DNA from: Citrobacter rodentium NBRC 105723 = DSM 16636 | GTDB taxonomy: Bacteria; Pseudomonadota; Gammaproteobacteria; Enterobacterales; Enterobacteriaceae | Length of the DNA stretch: 64,000 nt | NCBI RefSeq assembly: GCF_021278985.1 | Contig: NZ_CP082833.1 | Span: 62,001-126,000, forward strand | Reading direction: 5' to 3' | Part shown: piece by piece, positions 17,627-25,581 of the stretch | How positions within the stretch are numbered: the stretch's first letter is position 1 | Layout: every line of letters begins with the position of its first letter | Program-made: the position numbers and the translations under genes | Notes under the pieces: generated by a model | The model's input: only the letters and a program-made list of their open reading frames with translations | Database searches by the model: none | What the model was told of the DNA's origin: nothing

Positions 17627-18102
17627 CGCCGGCGTATATCGCCATCGGCAGCAATCTGGCCTCGCCGCTGGAGCAGGTTAATGCGGCGATAACAGCGCTT
17701 GGCGATATTCCACACAGCCGGATTATCGCCGTCTCCTCCTTTTACCGCACGCCGCCGCTGGGACCGCAGGATCAGCCTGATTACCTCAACGCGGCGGTCG
17801 CGCTGGAAACCGACCTCGAACCGGAAGCGCTACTCGACCACACTCAGCGCATCGAACTACAACAGGGCCGGGTGCGCAAAGCCGAACGCTGGGGGCCGCG
17901 CACGCTGGATCTCGATATTATGCTGTTTGGCGATCGCATCATTAACAGCGAGCGGCTGACCGTACCACATTACGACATGCATAACCGCGGCTTTATGCTC
18001 TGGCCGCTGTTTGAAATCGCCCCGGATCTGCGTTTTCCGCAGGGCGAATCCCTGCAACATCTCCTTGCCGGACTCGGCGCCGGAAAGCCCGATCGCTGGT
18101 AA
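17623..18102 (+). CDS. folK: 6-hydroxymethyl-7,8-dihydropterin pyrophosphokinase
   Basis: FolK transfers pyrophosphate from ATP to hydroxymethyl-dihydropterin in folate synthesis. The 159-residue length equals E. coli. Conserved parts are AYIAIGSNLASPLEQ, SSFYRTPPLGPQDQPDYLNAAV, and the metal-binding DLDIMLFG aspartates, followed by VPHYDMHNRGFMLWPL. The GTG start at 17623 overlaps the pcnB TGA as GTGA, so the two genes are translationally coupled. Confidence 0.95.
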   Translation: MTPAYIAIGSNLASPLEQVNAAITALGDIPHSRIIAVSSFYRTPPLGPQDQPDYLNAAVALETDLEPEALLDHTQRIELQQGRVRKAERWGPRTLDLDIMLFGDRIINSERLTVPHYDMHNRGFMLWPLFEIAPDLRFPQGESLQHLLAGLGAGKPDRW

Positions 18103-18157
18103 TTTCCCCATCGTTTAAGCGTTTAGGGCTTTGATGCTAATCGTTTGCTTAAAACAA

Positions 18158-18185
18158 TTGCCCCCCTGAATGTGCCTGTTAGAAT
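18158..18185 (+). promoter_or_regulatory. Likely sigma-70 promoter of panB
   Basis: TTGCCC (18158-18163) and TAGAAT (18180-18185) are separated by 16 bases. The -10 box lies about 35 bases before the panB start. Confidence 0.5.
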
Positions 18186-18220
18186 GCCGGTAAATCTGAC
18201 GTTCAGCAGCAGGAAATGTT

Positions 18221-19012
18221 ATGAAACCAACCACTCTCTCGTTGTTGCAGAAGTGCAAACAGGAGAAAAAACGCTTCGCCACCATTACCGCCTATGACTA
18301 TAGCTTCGCGAAGCTGTTTGCCGAAGAAGGCATCAATGTGATGCTGGTAGGCGACTCGCTGGGGATGACCGTTCAGGGGCATGACTCCACCCTGCCCGTC
18401 ACCGTGGAAGATATTGCTTACCATACGCACGCGGTACGTCGCGGCGCGCCGAACTGCCTTCTGCTCGCCGACCTGCCGTTTATGGCGTACGCCACGCCGC
18501 AGCAGGCCTGCGAAAATGCGGCAATCGTGATGCGCGCCGGGGCCAATATGGTCAAAATCGAGGGCGGCGCATGGCTGGTGGATACCGTCAGAATGCTCAC
18601 CGAGCGCGCGGTGCCCGTCTGCGGCCATCTCGGCCTGACGCCGCAGTCGGTGAATATCTTCGGCGGCTATAAAGTTCAGGGTCGCGGCGATGCTGGTCAA
18701 AGGTTGCTTGACGACGCGCTGGCGCTGGAAGCCGCTGGCGCGCAGCTTATCGTGCTGGAATGCGTGCCGGTGGCGCTGGCTAAACGCGTGACCGACGCGC
18801 TCTCCATTCCGGTGATTGGCATCGGCGCCGGCAACGTCACCGACGGCCAGATTCTGGTGATGCATGACGCCTTCGGCATCACCGGCGGCCACATTCCGAA
18901 ATTCGCTAAAAATTTCCTTTCAGAAGCAGGCGACATGCGCGCCGCCGTGCGGCAGTATATTGCCGAAGTGGAGTCCGGCCTCTATCCGGGCGAAGAACAC
19001 AGTTTCCATTAA
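18221..19012 (+). CDS. panB: 3-methyl-2-oxobutanoate hydroxymethyltransferase (ketopantoate synthase)
   Basis: PanB adds a methylene group from 5,10-methylene-tetrahydrofolate to 2-oxoisovalerate, giving ketopantoate, the first committed step of pantothenate synthesis. It is a 263-residue TIM barrel forming decamers in E. coli. Visible sites are the Mg ligand D45 (LVGDSLGMT), the second aspartate in LLADLPFMAY, VKIEGG, and the catalytic glutamate in IVLECVPVALA. A REP element lies between it and panC, yet the gap is short enough for cotranscription. Confidence 0.96.
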   Translation: MKPTTLSLLQKCKQEKKRFATITAYDYSFAKLFAEEGINVMLVGDSLGMTVQGHDSTLPVTVEDIAYHTHAVRRGAPNCLLLADLPFMAYATPQQACENAAIVMRAGANMVKIEGGAWLVDTVRMLTERAVPVCGHLGLTPQSVNIFGGYKVQGRGDAGQRLLDDALALEAAGAQLIVLECVPVALAKRVTDALSIPVIGIGAGNVTDGQILVMHDAFGITGGHIPKFAKNFLSEAGDMRAAVRQYIAEVESGLYPGEEHSFH

Positions 19013-19021
19013 TGTGGCATG

Positions 19022-19059
19022 AATGGCCGGATAAGACGCCGTGCGTCGCCATCCGGCAA
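19022..19059. repeat. REP element in the panB-panC gap
   Basis: The segment ATGGCCGGATAAGACGCCG with GTCGCCATCCGGCAAC forms a REP hairpin immediately before the panC ribosome-binding site. It could tune the relative yields of PanB and PanC. Confidence 0.75.
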
Positions 19060-19075
19060 CGAAAGGAGCCAAGTT

Positions 19076-19930
19076 GTGCTGATAATTGAAACCCTGCCGC
19101 TGCTGCGCCAGCATATCCGCAGAGCCCGTCAGGAAGGTAAACGTATTGCGCTGGTGCCGACGATGGGCAACCTGCATGACGGCCATCTGAAGCTGGTAGA
19201 TGAAGCGAAAGCCCGCGCCGATATCGTGGTGGTCAGTATCTTCGTTAACCCGATGCAGTTTGACCGCCCTGACGATCTGGCGCGCTACCCGCGCACGTTG
19301 CAGGAAGATTGCGAAAAGCTGAACAAGCGCAAAGTCGATGTCGTCTTTGCCCCGGCAGCCGATCAAATCTACCCGCAGGGCACCGAAGGCCAGACGTATG
19401 TCGACGTGCCGGGACTGTCCACCATGCTGGAAGGCGCCAGCCGTCCGGGTCATTTCCGCGGCGTTTCCACCATCGTCAGCAAGCTGTTTAATCTCGTTGG
19501 GCCGGATATCGCCTGCTTTGGCGAGAAAGATTTTCAGCAGCTGGCGCTGATCCGCAAAATGGTGGCGGATATGGGCTATGACATCGAGATTGTCGGCGTG
19601 CCGATTATTCGCGCCAAAGACGGTCTGGCCCTGAGTTCGCGCAACGGCTATCTGACGGCTGAACAGCGCAAAATCGCCCCCGGCCTGTACAAAGCGATGT
19701 GCGGCATCGGCGAAAAATTGCAGGCTGGCGAGCGCGAACTCGACGAACTGATCGCCCTTGCGGAGAAGGAGCTGAATGAAAAAGGCTTCCGCGCCGATGA
19801 TATTCAGATCCGCGACGCCGATACCCTGCTCGAGCTGACCGAAAGCAGCCAGCGGGCGGTAATTCTGGCGGCGGCGTGGCTGGGTCAGGCGCGCTTAATC
19901 GACAACCAGATCGTGACCTTAACCCAGTAG
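19076..19930 (+). CDS. panC: Pantothenate synthetase
   Basis: PanC joins pantoate and beta-alanine using ATP, in the cytoplasm. I place the start at the GTG at 19076, preceded by AAAGGAG seven bases upstream. This gives 284 residues (V/MLIIETLPLLRQHIRRARQ), one more than E. coli. The upstream in-frame ATG would have to read through the REP hairpin. The HIGH-type motif is HDGH (H34-H37), and the KMSKS-like region is ALSSRNGYL. FNPMQF-type substrate contacts (VNPMQFDRPDDLARYPRT) are intact. Confidence 0.95.
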   Translation: MLIIETLPLLRQHIRRARQEGKRIALVPTMGNLHDGHLKLVDEAKARADIVVVSIFVNPMQFDRPDDLARYPRTLQEDCEKLNKRKVDVVFAPAADQIYPQGTEGQTYVDVPGLSTMLEGASRPGHFRGVSTIVSKLFNLVGPDIACFGEKDFQQLALIRKMVADMGYDIEIVGVPIIRAKDGLALSSRNGYLTAEQRKIAPGLYKAMCGIGEKLQAGERELDELIALAEKELNEKGFRADDIQIRDADTLLELTESSQRAVILAAAWLGQARLIDNQIVTLTQ

Positions 19931-20073
19931 ACAGGGGTTAAAAATCGGGCAATACTGCCTGAGAAAATTCTCAAGGCAGGGTTCGCCCTGCTTCGTTGCT
20001 AACAGAATTGATGCACCGTTATTCAGTCGCCGCCGTGCCGGTCGCCTGAATGAAGAAGATAAAGGTAGACGTA

Positions 20074-20454
20074 ATGATTCGCAAAATGCTGCAAGGTAAG
20101 CTTCACCGTGTGAAAGTCACCCAGGCGGACCTGCACTACGAAGGTTCCTGCGCCATCGATCAGGATTTTCTCGACGCCGCAGGCATCCTGGAAAATGAAG
20201 CCATTGATATCTGGAACGTGTCAAACGGCAACCGTTTTTCAACCTACGCGATTGCCGCCGAACGCGGTTCCCGCATCATCTCCGTCAACGGAGCGGCGGC
20301 GCACTGCGCAAACGTCGGCGATATTGTGATTATCGCCAGCTTTGTCACCATGACTGACGAAGAAGCGCGCCGCTGGCAGCCGAAAGTGGCCTACTTTGAA
20401 GGCGACAACGAAATGAAGCGCACCGCAAAAGCCATCCCTGTTCAGGTCGCCTGA
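20074..20454 (+). CDS. panD: Aspartate 1-decarboxylase proenzyme
   Basis: PanD makes beta-alanine from aspartate and supplies PanC. The 126-residue proenzyme cleaves itself between Gly24 and Ser25 in YEGSCAID, creating a pyruvoyl group on the alpha chain; in enterobacteria PanM (PanZ) assists this. The ATG at 20074 matches the family start; an ATG eight codons upstream lacks support. The panC-panD gap is only 143 bases and, unlike E. coli K-12 as I recall it, contains no yadD/rpnC transposase-related gene. Confidence 0.96.
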   Translation: MIRKMLQGKLHRVKVTQADLHYEGSCAIDQDFLDAAGILENEAIDIWNVSNGNRFSTYAIAAERGSRIISVNGAAAHCANVGDIVIIASFVTMTDEEARRWQPKVAYFEGDNEMKRTAKAIPVQVA

Positions 20455-20457
20455 CCG

Positions 20458-21684
20458 TTATCCCTGCGGCTGATTGCTGATCAGCCGCGACATCATCTCC
20501 AGCGAATCCGTTCTTAAGATATACAAACGCTTCAGCAGGAAGGGATTATCCCCCGGTTTCACCTTTCCTTTCACCGTGGTCACCGCCAGATGAAAACCGG
20601 CATCCTTTGCCGCTTCCACCGCTTTACTGTTATAGCCGCCAAACGGGTAAGAGAGAAACAGCGCCTGCGAATTGAAGCGCGAGAGCACGCGGCGCGAACG
20701 CTTAAAATCAAAAAGGATATTGTGCTCGCTGCGGCTGAGTAAAATGGGATGCCTGTCGCCATCCACCCGATGCAGAAAATGGGTGTGCGACTGTAAATCA
20801 AAAACGTCCTGAATGCCTTTCAGTTCGGAAACGCTCATAAACTGTAGCGAGCGCGGATCCCATTTCTGCGGACGGCCTTTGATGCGCGAGGTGATAATAA
20901 ACGCCGTCGCCTTCATCCCGTACTGTTTCAGTACCGGATACGCATAGCGGCTTACCGACTTAAGGCCGTCGTCAAAGGTGATCGCTACCGCTTTTGCGGG
21001 CAGGTTCAGCTGGTTGCGCACATAGCCTTCGAGCTGCGCCATCGTCAGGGTGGCATATCCCCGATCGCGCAGCCACGTCATCTGATTGCTGAACGCCCGC
21101 ACGCTGGTGGTGGTTGAGGTATGACGGAAGCGGGTATTTTCTTCATCGCGCAGGATATGGTGATAAGTCAGAACCGGCATTCCGCGATCCTCCTGCGCAT
21201 CAAGCGCGCTTATCCAGGCCAGCCTGTCGGCGATGCGAATCTGATACCAGGTTTGATTCAGCCGGTCTTTGAGTTTACTGACGATGGGATAACGCAGGTT
21301 TTCGCTCAGGACGCCAAACGGCGCGCTGCCGACGTTCGGCGCGTTGTAAACAGGCGTCGCCTGCCAGGTAATCAGGTTCTGATTGCTGAGCGGCTTATTG
21401 AGATCGCCGAGGCTGTCCGCGACGCGCTGCTTACCCTGGACCGGCCCGAGATGCTGTTTATCGATAAACCCGGTGCCGAAGCCAAAGCTGAACTCGTAGT
21501 AATCGGCGGCGACCGGGATAACAGAGAGAATTTGCCCGCTGCGAACGTGCCCCACGGTTATCATTTTATCGCCGATTTGCGCCCAGATAGCGGCATTTTC
21601 GGTGGTTTGCATATAGCGGGCGGGCAGCGCCGCGCTGACCGCAGTGGAAAGCCAGCACAGCAGAAGGACAAGATATTTCATCAT
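20458..21684 (-). CDS. yadE: Polysaccharide deacetylase family protein YadE
   Basis: A 408-residue exported protein with signal peptide MMKYLVLLLCWLSTAVSAALPA. An SH3-like segment follows (about 30-150), then a NodB-homology deacetylase domain. That domain has the motif GMPVLTYHHI, the metal/catalytic AITFDDGLKS, and SHTHFLH, which supplies the HxxxH metal ligands. The substrate is unknown; peptidoglycan or another N-acetylated polymer is possible. It is convergent with panD, with only three bases between the stops. The second ATG would serve equally well as start. Confidence 0.88.
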   Translation of the reverse strand: MMKYLVLLLCWLSTAVSAALPARYMQTTENAAIWAQIGDKMITVGHVRSGQILSVIPVAADYYEFSFGFGTGFIDKQHLGPVQGKQRVADSLGDLNKPLSNQNLITWQATPVYNAPNVGSAPFGVLSENLRYPIVSKLKDRLNQTWYQIRIADRLAWISALDAQEDRGMPVLTYHHILRDEENTRFRHTSTTTSVRAFSNQMTWLRDRGYATLTMAQLEGYVRNQLNLPAKAVAITFDDGLKSVSRYAYPVLKQYGMKATAFIITSRIKGRPQKWDPRSLQFMSVSELKGIQDVFDLQSHTHFLHRVDGDRHPILLSRSEHNILFDFKRSRRVLSRFNSQALFLSYPFGGYNSKAVEAAKDAGFHLAVTTVKGKVKPGDNPFLLKRLYILRTDSLEMMSRLISNQPQG

Positions 21685-21769
21685 TTCTCATAACCGGGAC
21701 AAGACAACGCCGCGATTGTATCAATTCACCCCGTCAATAAAAATGACCAGAAGCCTGTCCCGTCAGGCG

Positions 21770-22210
21770 CTAGCACGCATACAGATCGTGCAGCAGAACA
21801 AAAGGCGGATTCTTTTGTTGCTGATGCCAGAGGCTGGTCACTTCTGGCGCGCCAAGGGCAACGATCCGGTCGCGAAACGCGGCGCTATTCATTGTTTCGC
21901 GTAATAACAGCATCTGTTCGAGCAGCGAAAAACTCACCCCGGAGATCACTTCACACAGCGGATGTTTGTGGCTCAGCAGTGACGCCACGCGATACGGCGC
22001 GGCGCCAGAAATATCAGTCAGAAAAATAACACCCTCGCCGGAATCCGTTTCGTGCAGCGCATCGCACATGATCCGGCTCAGCATATTGGCGCTCAGCCCT
22101 TGCCAGTAATTGACCGCCCGGCACTGCGTCAGCGGTCCGTACCTCTTTTCCAGACGCTCCAGCAACTCCTGCGCCCTATCGTCATGACAGGTAATCACCC
22201 AACCTAACAT
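21770..22210 (-). CDS. yadI: PTS EIIA-like protein YadI
   Basis: A 146-residue protein of the mannose-family EIIA type. The N-terminus GWVITCHDDRAQELLERLE places a histidine at position 9, where EIIA-Man is phosphorylated. The core has VIFLTDISGAAPYRVAS, typical of the fold. No EIIB, EIIC or EIID gene lies next to it, so it may be an orphan phosphocarrier or regulator. The function in E. coli is not established. Confidence 0.85.
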   Translation of the reverse strand: MLGWVITCHDDRAQELLERLEKRYGPLTQCRAVNYWQGLSANMLSRIMCDALHETDSGEGVIFLTDISGAAPYRVASLLSHKHPLCEVISGVSFSLLEQMLLLRETMNSAAFRDRIVALGAPEVTSLWHQQQKNPPFVLLHDLYAC

Positions 22211-22283
22211 GGCTCGCCTCCTTAGCAGGCAAGTAGTTTATCAGGGTGATAAATAGAGAATGATGACAGCGGTCAAAACTTAT

Positions 22284-22305
22284 CCTCTCCCGCGGCAGGG
22301 AGAGG
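22284..22305 (-). terminator. Hairpin downstream of yadGH
   Basis: A perfect 8-bp stem CCTCTCCC / GGGAGAGG lies just after the yadH stop on the minus strand. The following ATAAGTTTTG is a weak U tract. It is a likely terminator of the yadGH operon. Confidence 0.6.
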
Positions 22306-22315
22306 AATAGGATTG

Positions 22316-23086
22316 TCAGCTACGCAGACCGCGGCCACGCTGGATCAGCGTCCAGCACAGCAGATAAAAAGCGATAATGAAGATCAGCAGTACGCCGAAA
22401 GTGGTCACCAGCGGCACATCGTGAATGCCGAGGAAACCGTAACGGAAGCCGCTGATCATATAGACGATCGGATTCAGGTGCGACAGCCCCTGCCAGAACG
22501 GCGGCAACAGCGTCAGGGAATAGAACACCCCGCCAAGATAGGTCAGCGGCGTCAGCACGAAGGTCGGGATCAGGCTGATATCGTCAAACGTTTTAGCAAA
22601 CACGGCATTCAGTAATCCCGCCAGCGAAAACAGAATCGCGGTTAATACCAGCGTCATCGCGACGAACAGCCAGGAGTGGACCTGGAACGGCACGAAAAAC
22701 AGCGACACCGCCGTGACCAGAACGCCGACGCACAGACCGCGCGCCACGCCGCCGCCGACAAAGCCGGCGATAATCACGTGCGTCGGCACCGGAGCCACCA
22801 GCAGTTCTTCAATGTTGCGCTGGAACTTGGCGCTGAAGAACGATGAGGCGACGTTGGCGTAAGCGTTGGTGATTACCGCCATCATGATCAGGCCCGGCAC
22901 GATAAACTGCATATAGCTGAAACCGTGCATTTCGCCGATGCGCGAACCAATCAGGTTACCGAAGATAATAAAATAGAGAGTCATGGTGATGACCGGCGGC
23001 ACCAGCGTCTGCACCCAGATGCGCATAAAGCGGTTAATCTCTTTCGCCCAGATGCTTTTCAGCGCCACCCAGTAAAGCTGCATCAT
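22316..23086 (-). CDS. yadH: ABC-2 type transporter permease YadH
   Basis: A 256-residue inner-membrane protein with six predicted hydrophobic segments of the ABC-2 export class. Examples are LVPPVITMTLYFIIFGNL and VPGLIMMAVITNAYANV. The conserved FVLTPLTYLGGVFYSLTLLPPFWQ segment is also present. It pairs with YadG. The substrate is unknown. It overlaps the yadG stop by four bases (ATGA), so the two are coupled. Confidence 0.93.
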   Translation of the reverse strand: MMQLYWVALKSIWAKEINRFMRIWVQTLVPPVITMTLYFIIFGNLIGSRIGEMHGFSYMQFIVPGLIMMAVITNAYANVASSFFSAKFQRNIEELLVAPVPTHVIIAGFVGGGVARGLCVGVLVTAVSLFFVPFQVHSWLFVAMTLVLTAILFSLAGLLNAVFAKTFDDISLIPTFVLTPLTYLGGVFYSLTLLPPFWQGLSHLNPIVYMISGFRYGFLGIHDVPLVTTFGVLLIFIIAFYLLCWTLIQRGRGLRS

Positions 23087-24009
23087 GCGCGATCTCCTTG
23101 TTTTTCATGAACCAGTGAAACAAACAGCTCCTCAAGGCGGTTCGCTTTGTTACGCATACTCAATACCTGAATCCCCTGCTCGCTGAGCTGGCTGAACACG
23201 CTGTTGATACCCTGTTCACGCAGCACTTCCACCTCCAGCGTGGAGGTATCCACCAGCCGGTACTGGTAGCCGTTCAGTTTCGGCAGCGGACTCCTGGGCG
23301 CTAAATCGAGAATAAAGGTTTCGGATTTCAGCTTGGACAACAGACTCTTCATCGAGGTGTTTTCCACCAGCTCGCCGTGCTGAATAATGCCGATATTACG
23401 GCACAGCATTTCCGCTTCCTCCAGATAGTGAGTGGTCAGAATGATGGTGGTGCCTTTGTCGTTCAGATCCTTCAGAAAGCCCCACATTGAGCGGCGGAGC
23501 TCAATGTCGACCCCGGCCGTCGGCTCATCGAGGATCAGCAGCTTTGGCTCATGCATCAGCGCGCGGGCGATCATCAGGCGACGCTTCATACCGCCGGATA
23601 ACATACGCGCGCGTTCGTTGCGTTTTTCCCACAGATCGAGCTGTTTCAGGTATTTTTCGCTACGCGCCACCGCCTCTTTACGCTCGACGCCGTAATAACC
23701 CGCCTGATTAACGACGATTTGCTGCACGGTTTCAAACGGGTTGAAGTTAAACTCCTGCGGCACCAGCCCGAGCTGGCGTTTGGCGTTGACGATATCTTTT
23801 TCCAGATCGTAGCCAAACACGCAGACCCGTCCGGAAGTCTTGTTAACCAGCGAACTGATAATGCCGATGGTCGTTGACTTGCCTGCCCCGTTCGGCCCGA
23901 GCAGCGCATAAAAATCCCCCGCTTCGACCTGCAAATCTATCCCGCGCAGCGCCTGAACGCCTCCCGGATAGGTTTTCTTAAGTTGTTGAAGTTCCAGCGC
24001 AATGGTCAT
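23083..24009 (-). CDS. yadG: ABC transporter ATPase YadG
   Basis: A 308-residue ATPase of the drug/antibiotic exporter-like group. Walker A is LGPNGAGKSTTIG near residue 38, the signature is MLSGGMKRR, Walker B is LLILDEPTAGVD, and the switch histidine is in TTHYLEEAEMLC. A C-terminal extension of about 80 residues follows. It is divergent from can and the first gene of yadGH. The transported compound is not known. Confidence 0.94.
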   Translation of the reverse strand: MTIALELQQLKKTYPGGVQALRGIDLQVEAGDFYALLGPNGAGKSTTIGIISSLVNKTSGRVCVFGYDLEKDIVNAKRQLGLVPQEFNFNPFETVQQIVVNQAGYYGVERKEAVARSEKYLKQLDLWEKRNERARMLSGGMKRRLMIARALMHEPKLLILDEPTAGVDIELRRSMWGFLKDLNDKGTTIILTTHYLEEAEMLCRNIGIIQHGELVENTSMKSLLSKLKSETFILDLAPRSPLPKLNGYQYRLVDTSTLEVEVLREQGINSVFSQLSEQGIQVLSMRNKANRLEELFVSLVHEKQGDRA

Positions 24010-24117
24010 AAATTTTTACTTACCTTACGTTCTTACACTTTATATGTGGTTTAAATAATCCTGGAGTTGCCCTATATTAGCTCAACGCACTAATCTGGTT
24101 ACAGGTCGTTAACCTCC

Positions 24118-24780
24118 ATGAAAGACATAGATACACTCATCAGCAACAATGCACTATGGTCAAAAATGCTGGTGGAAGAGGATCCCGGATTTTTTGAGAA
24201 ACTGGCGCAAGCGCAGAAACCGCGCTTTCTATGGATTGGATGTTCCGACAGTCGCGTTCCCGCTGAACGCTTAACCGGTCTGGAACCGGGCGAATTGTTT
24301 GTTCACCGTAATGTGGCCAATCTGGTCATCCACACCGATCTCAACTGCCTCTCCGTGGTGCAGTATGCCGTCGATGTGCTGGAAGTTGAACACATAATTA
24401 TTTGTGGTCACTCCGGCTGTGGTGGTATCCAGGCTGCCGTCGAAAACCCGGAACTGGGGTTGATTAACAACTGGCTGCTGCACATTCGCGATATCTGGCT
24501 TAAACATAGCTCACTGCTGGGCGAAATGCCGGAAGAACGACGTCTGGATGCGCTCTATGAGCTGAATGTGATGGAGCAGGTTTATAACCTGGGGCACTCC
24601 ACTATTATGCAATCCGCCTGGAAACGCGGGCAAAAAGTCACGATTCACGGCTGGGCATACAGTATTAATGATGGCCTGCTGCGCGATCTTGACGTTACGG
24701 CCACCAACCGGGAAACGCTGGAGAACCGCTATCATAAGGGCGTTTCCGCGTTAGGGAAAAAGTACATTAACCACGAATAA
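24118..24780 (+). CDS. can: Beta-class carbonic anhydrase
   Basis: Can hydrates CO2 to bicarbonate, needed for carboxylation at low CO2. The 220-residue length equals E. coli. The zinc ligands are C42, H98 and C101, with the D44/R46 dyad in IGCSDSRVPAE and the second motif in ICGHSGCGGIQAA. D44 and the surrounding residues fit the type II bicarbonate-regulated form. Single gene, convergent with hpt across a REP hairpin. Confidence 0.97.
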   Translation: MKDIDTLISNNALWSKMLVEEDPGFFEKLAQAQKPRFLWIGCSDSRVPAERLTGLEPGELFVHRNVANLVIHTDLNCLSVVQYAVDVLEVEHIIICGHSGCGGIQAAVENPELGLINNWLLHIRDIWLKHSSLLGEMPEERRLDALYELNVMEQVYNLGHSTIMQSAWKRGQKVTIHGWAYSINDGLLRDLDVTATNRETLENRYHKGVSALGKKYINHE

Positions 24781-24782
24781 GC

Positions 24783-24832
24783 CATCAGGGTTGTAGACCG
24801 GATGCGTCGCGTTTGCGACGCCATCCGGCTAT
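24783..24832. repeat. REP element between can and hpt
   Basis: GACCGGATGCGTCGCG and TTTGCGACGCCATCCGGC form a long hairpin between the convergent stops of can and hpt. It may act as a bidirectional end structure. Confidence 0.7.
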
Positions 24833-24839
24833 TCTGTTC

Positions 24840-25376
24840 TTACTCGTCCAGCAGCACCACTTTGCCAACGTACGGCAGATGGCGGTAACGCTGGGCGTAA
24901 TCAATCCCGTACCCCACCACGAACTCGTCCGGAATGGAAAAGCCAACGAACTCTACCGGCACGTTCACTTCGCGGCGAGAAGGCTTATCCAGCAGCGTGC
25001 AAATCGCCAGCGATTTCGGCTCGCGCAGGCTCAGGATCTCACGTACTTTTGACAGCGTATTTCCGGAATCGATGATGTCTTCCACAATCAGCACGTCTTT
25101 ACCGCGAATATCTTCATCCAGATCTTTCAGGATTTTCACATCGCGGGTGGTAGACATGCCGCTACCGTAGCTGGAGGCGGTCATAAAATCGACTTCATGA
25201 GATACCTGCACTTCACGGCACAGGTCCGCCATAAACATAAATGAACCGCGCAGCAGACCAACCAGCACCATTTCACTGCCGCTGTCTTTATAACGCTGAG
25301 TAATCTGACGGCCCAGTTCGGCAATACGCGCTTTGATCTCCGCTTCCGGGATCATTACTTCTACAGTATGTTTCAT
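24840..25376 (-). CDS. hpt: Hypoxanthine phosphoribosyltransferase
   Basis: Hpt salvages hypoxanthine (and guanine weakly) to IMP using PRPP. The 178-residue protein starts MKHTVEVMIPEAEIKARI, which is nearly identical to E. coli. The PRPP-binding motif is VLIVEDIIDSGNTL, and the flexible loop lies in SSYGSGMSTTRDVK. An upstream in-frame ATG would add 30 residues not found in the family. It is divergent from gcd with a CRP site in the shared 205-base region. Confidence 0.96.
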   Translation of the reverse strand: MKHTVEVMIPEAEIKARIAELGRQITQRYKDSGSEMVLVGLLRGSFMFMADLCREVQVSHEVDFMTASSYGSGMSTTRDVKILKDLDEDIRGKDVLIVEDIIDSGNTLSKVREILSLREPKSLAICTLLDKPSRREVNVPVEFVGFSIPDEFVVGYGIDYAQRYRHLPYVGKVVLLDE

Positions 25377-25504
25377 ATCTATAACCACATGATTTAAAAA
25401 CAAATCGGTCAATGCCTGCCGTAAATAAGCCCGCATCGAAAAGCAAGTCACGCAGTATACCAGCAAAAGCCTTTATCCGCGGCATCTGTTGATAAAGCTC
25501 ATTT

Positions 25505-25538
25505 TGTGATGACGATCACACATGTTAAATCCTATACT
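25505..25538 (+). promoter_or_regulatory. CRP site and gcd promoter region
   Basis: TGTGA (25505-25509) and TCACA (25516-25520) with a 6-base spacer make a perfect CRP consensus. A -10 box TATACT follows at 25533-25538, and its -35 position falls inside the CRP site. This geometry suggests CRP blocks gcd transcription, agreeing with the reported negative cAMP-CRP control of E. coli gcd. It could instead activate the divergent hpt. Confidence 0.75.
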
Positions 25539-25581
25539 TAATTGCTATTAAAAAATTAACAAATTGAGATGGTACCTTTTT

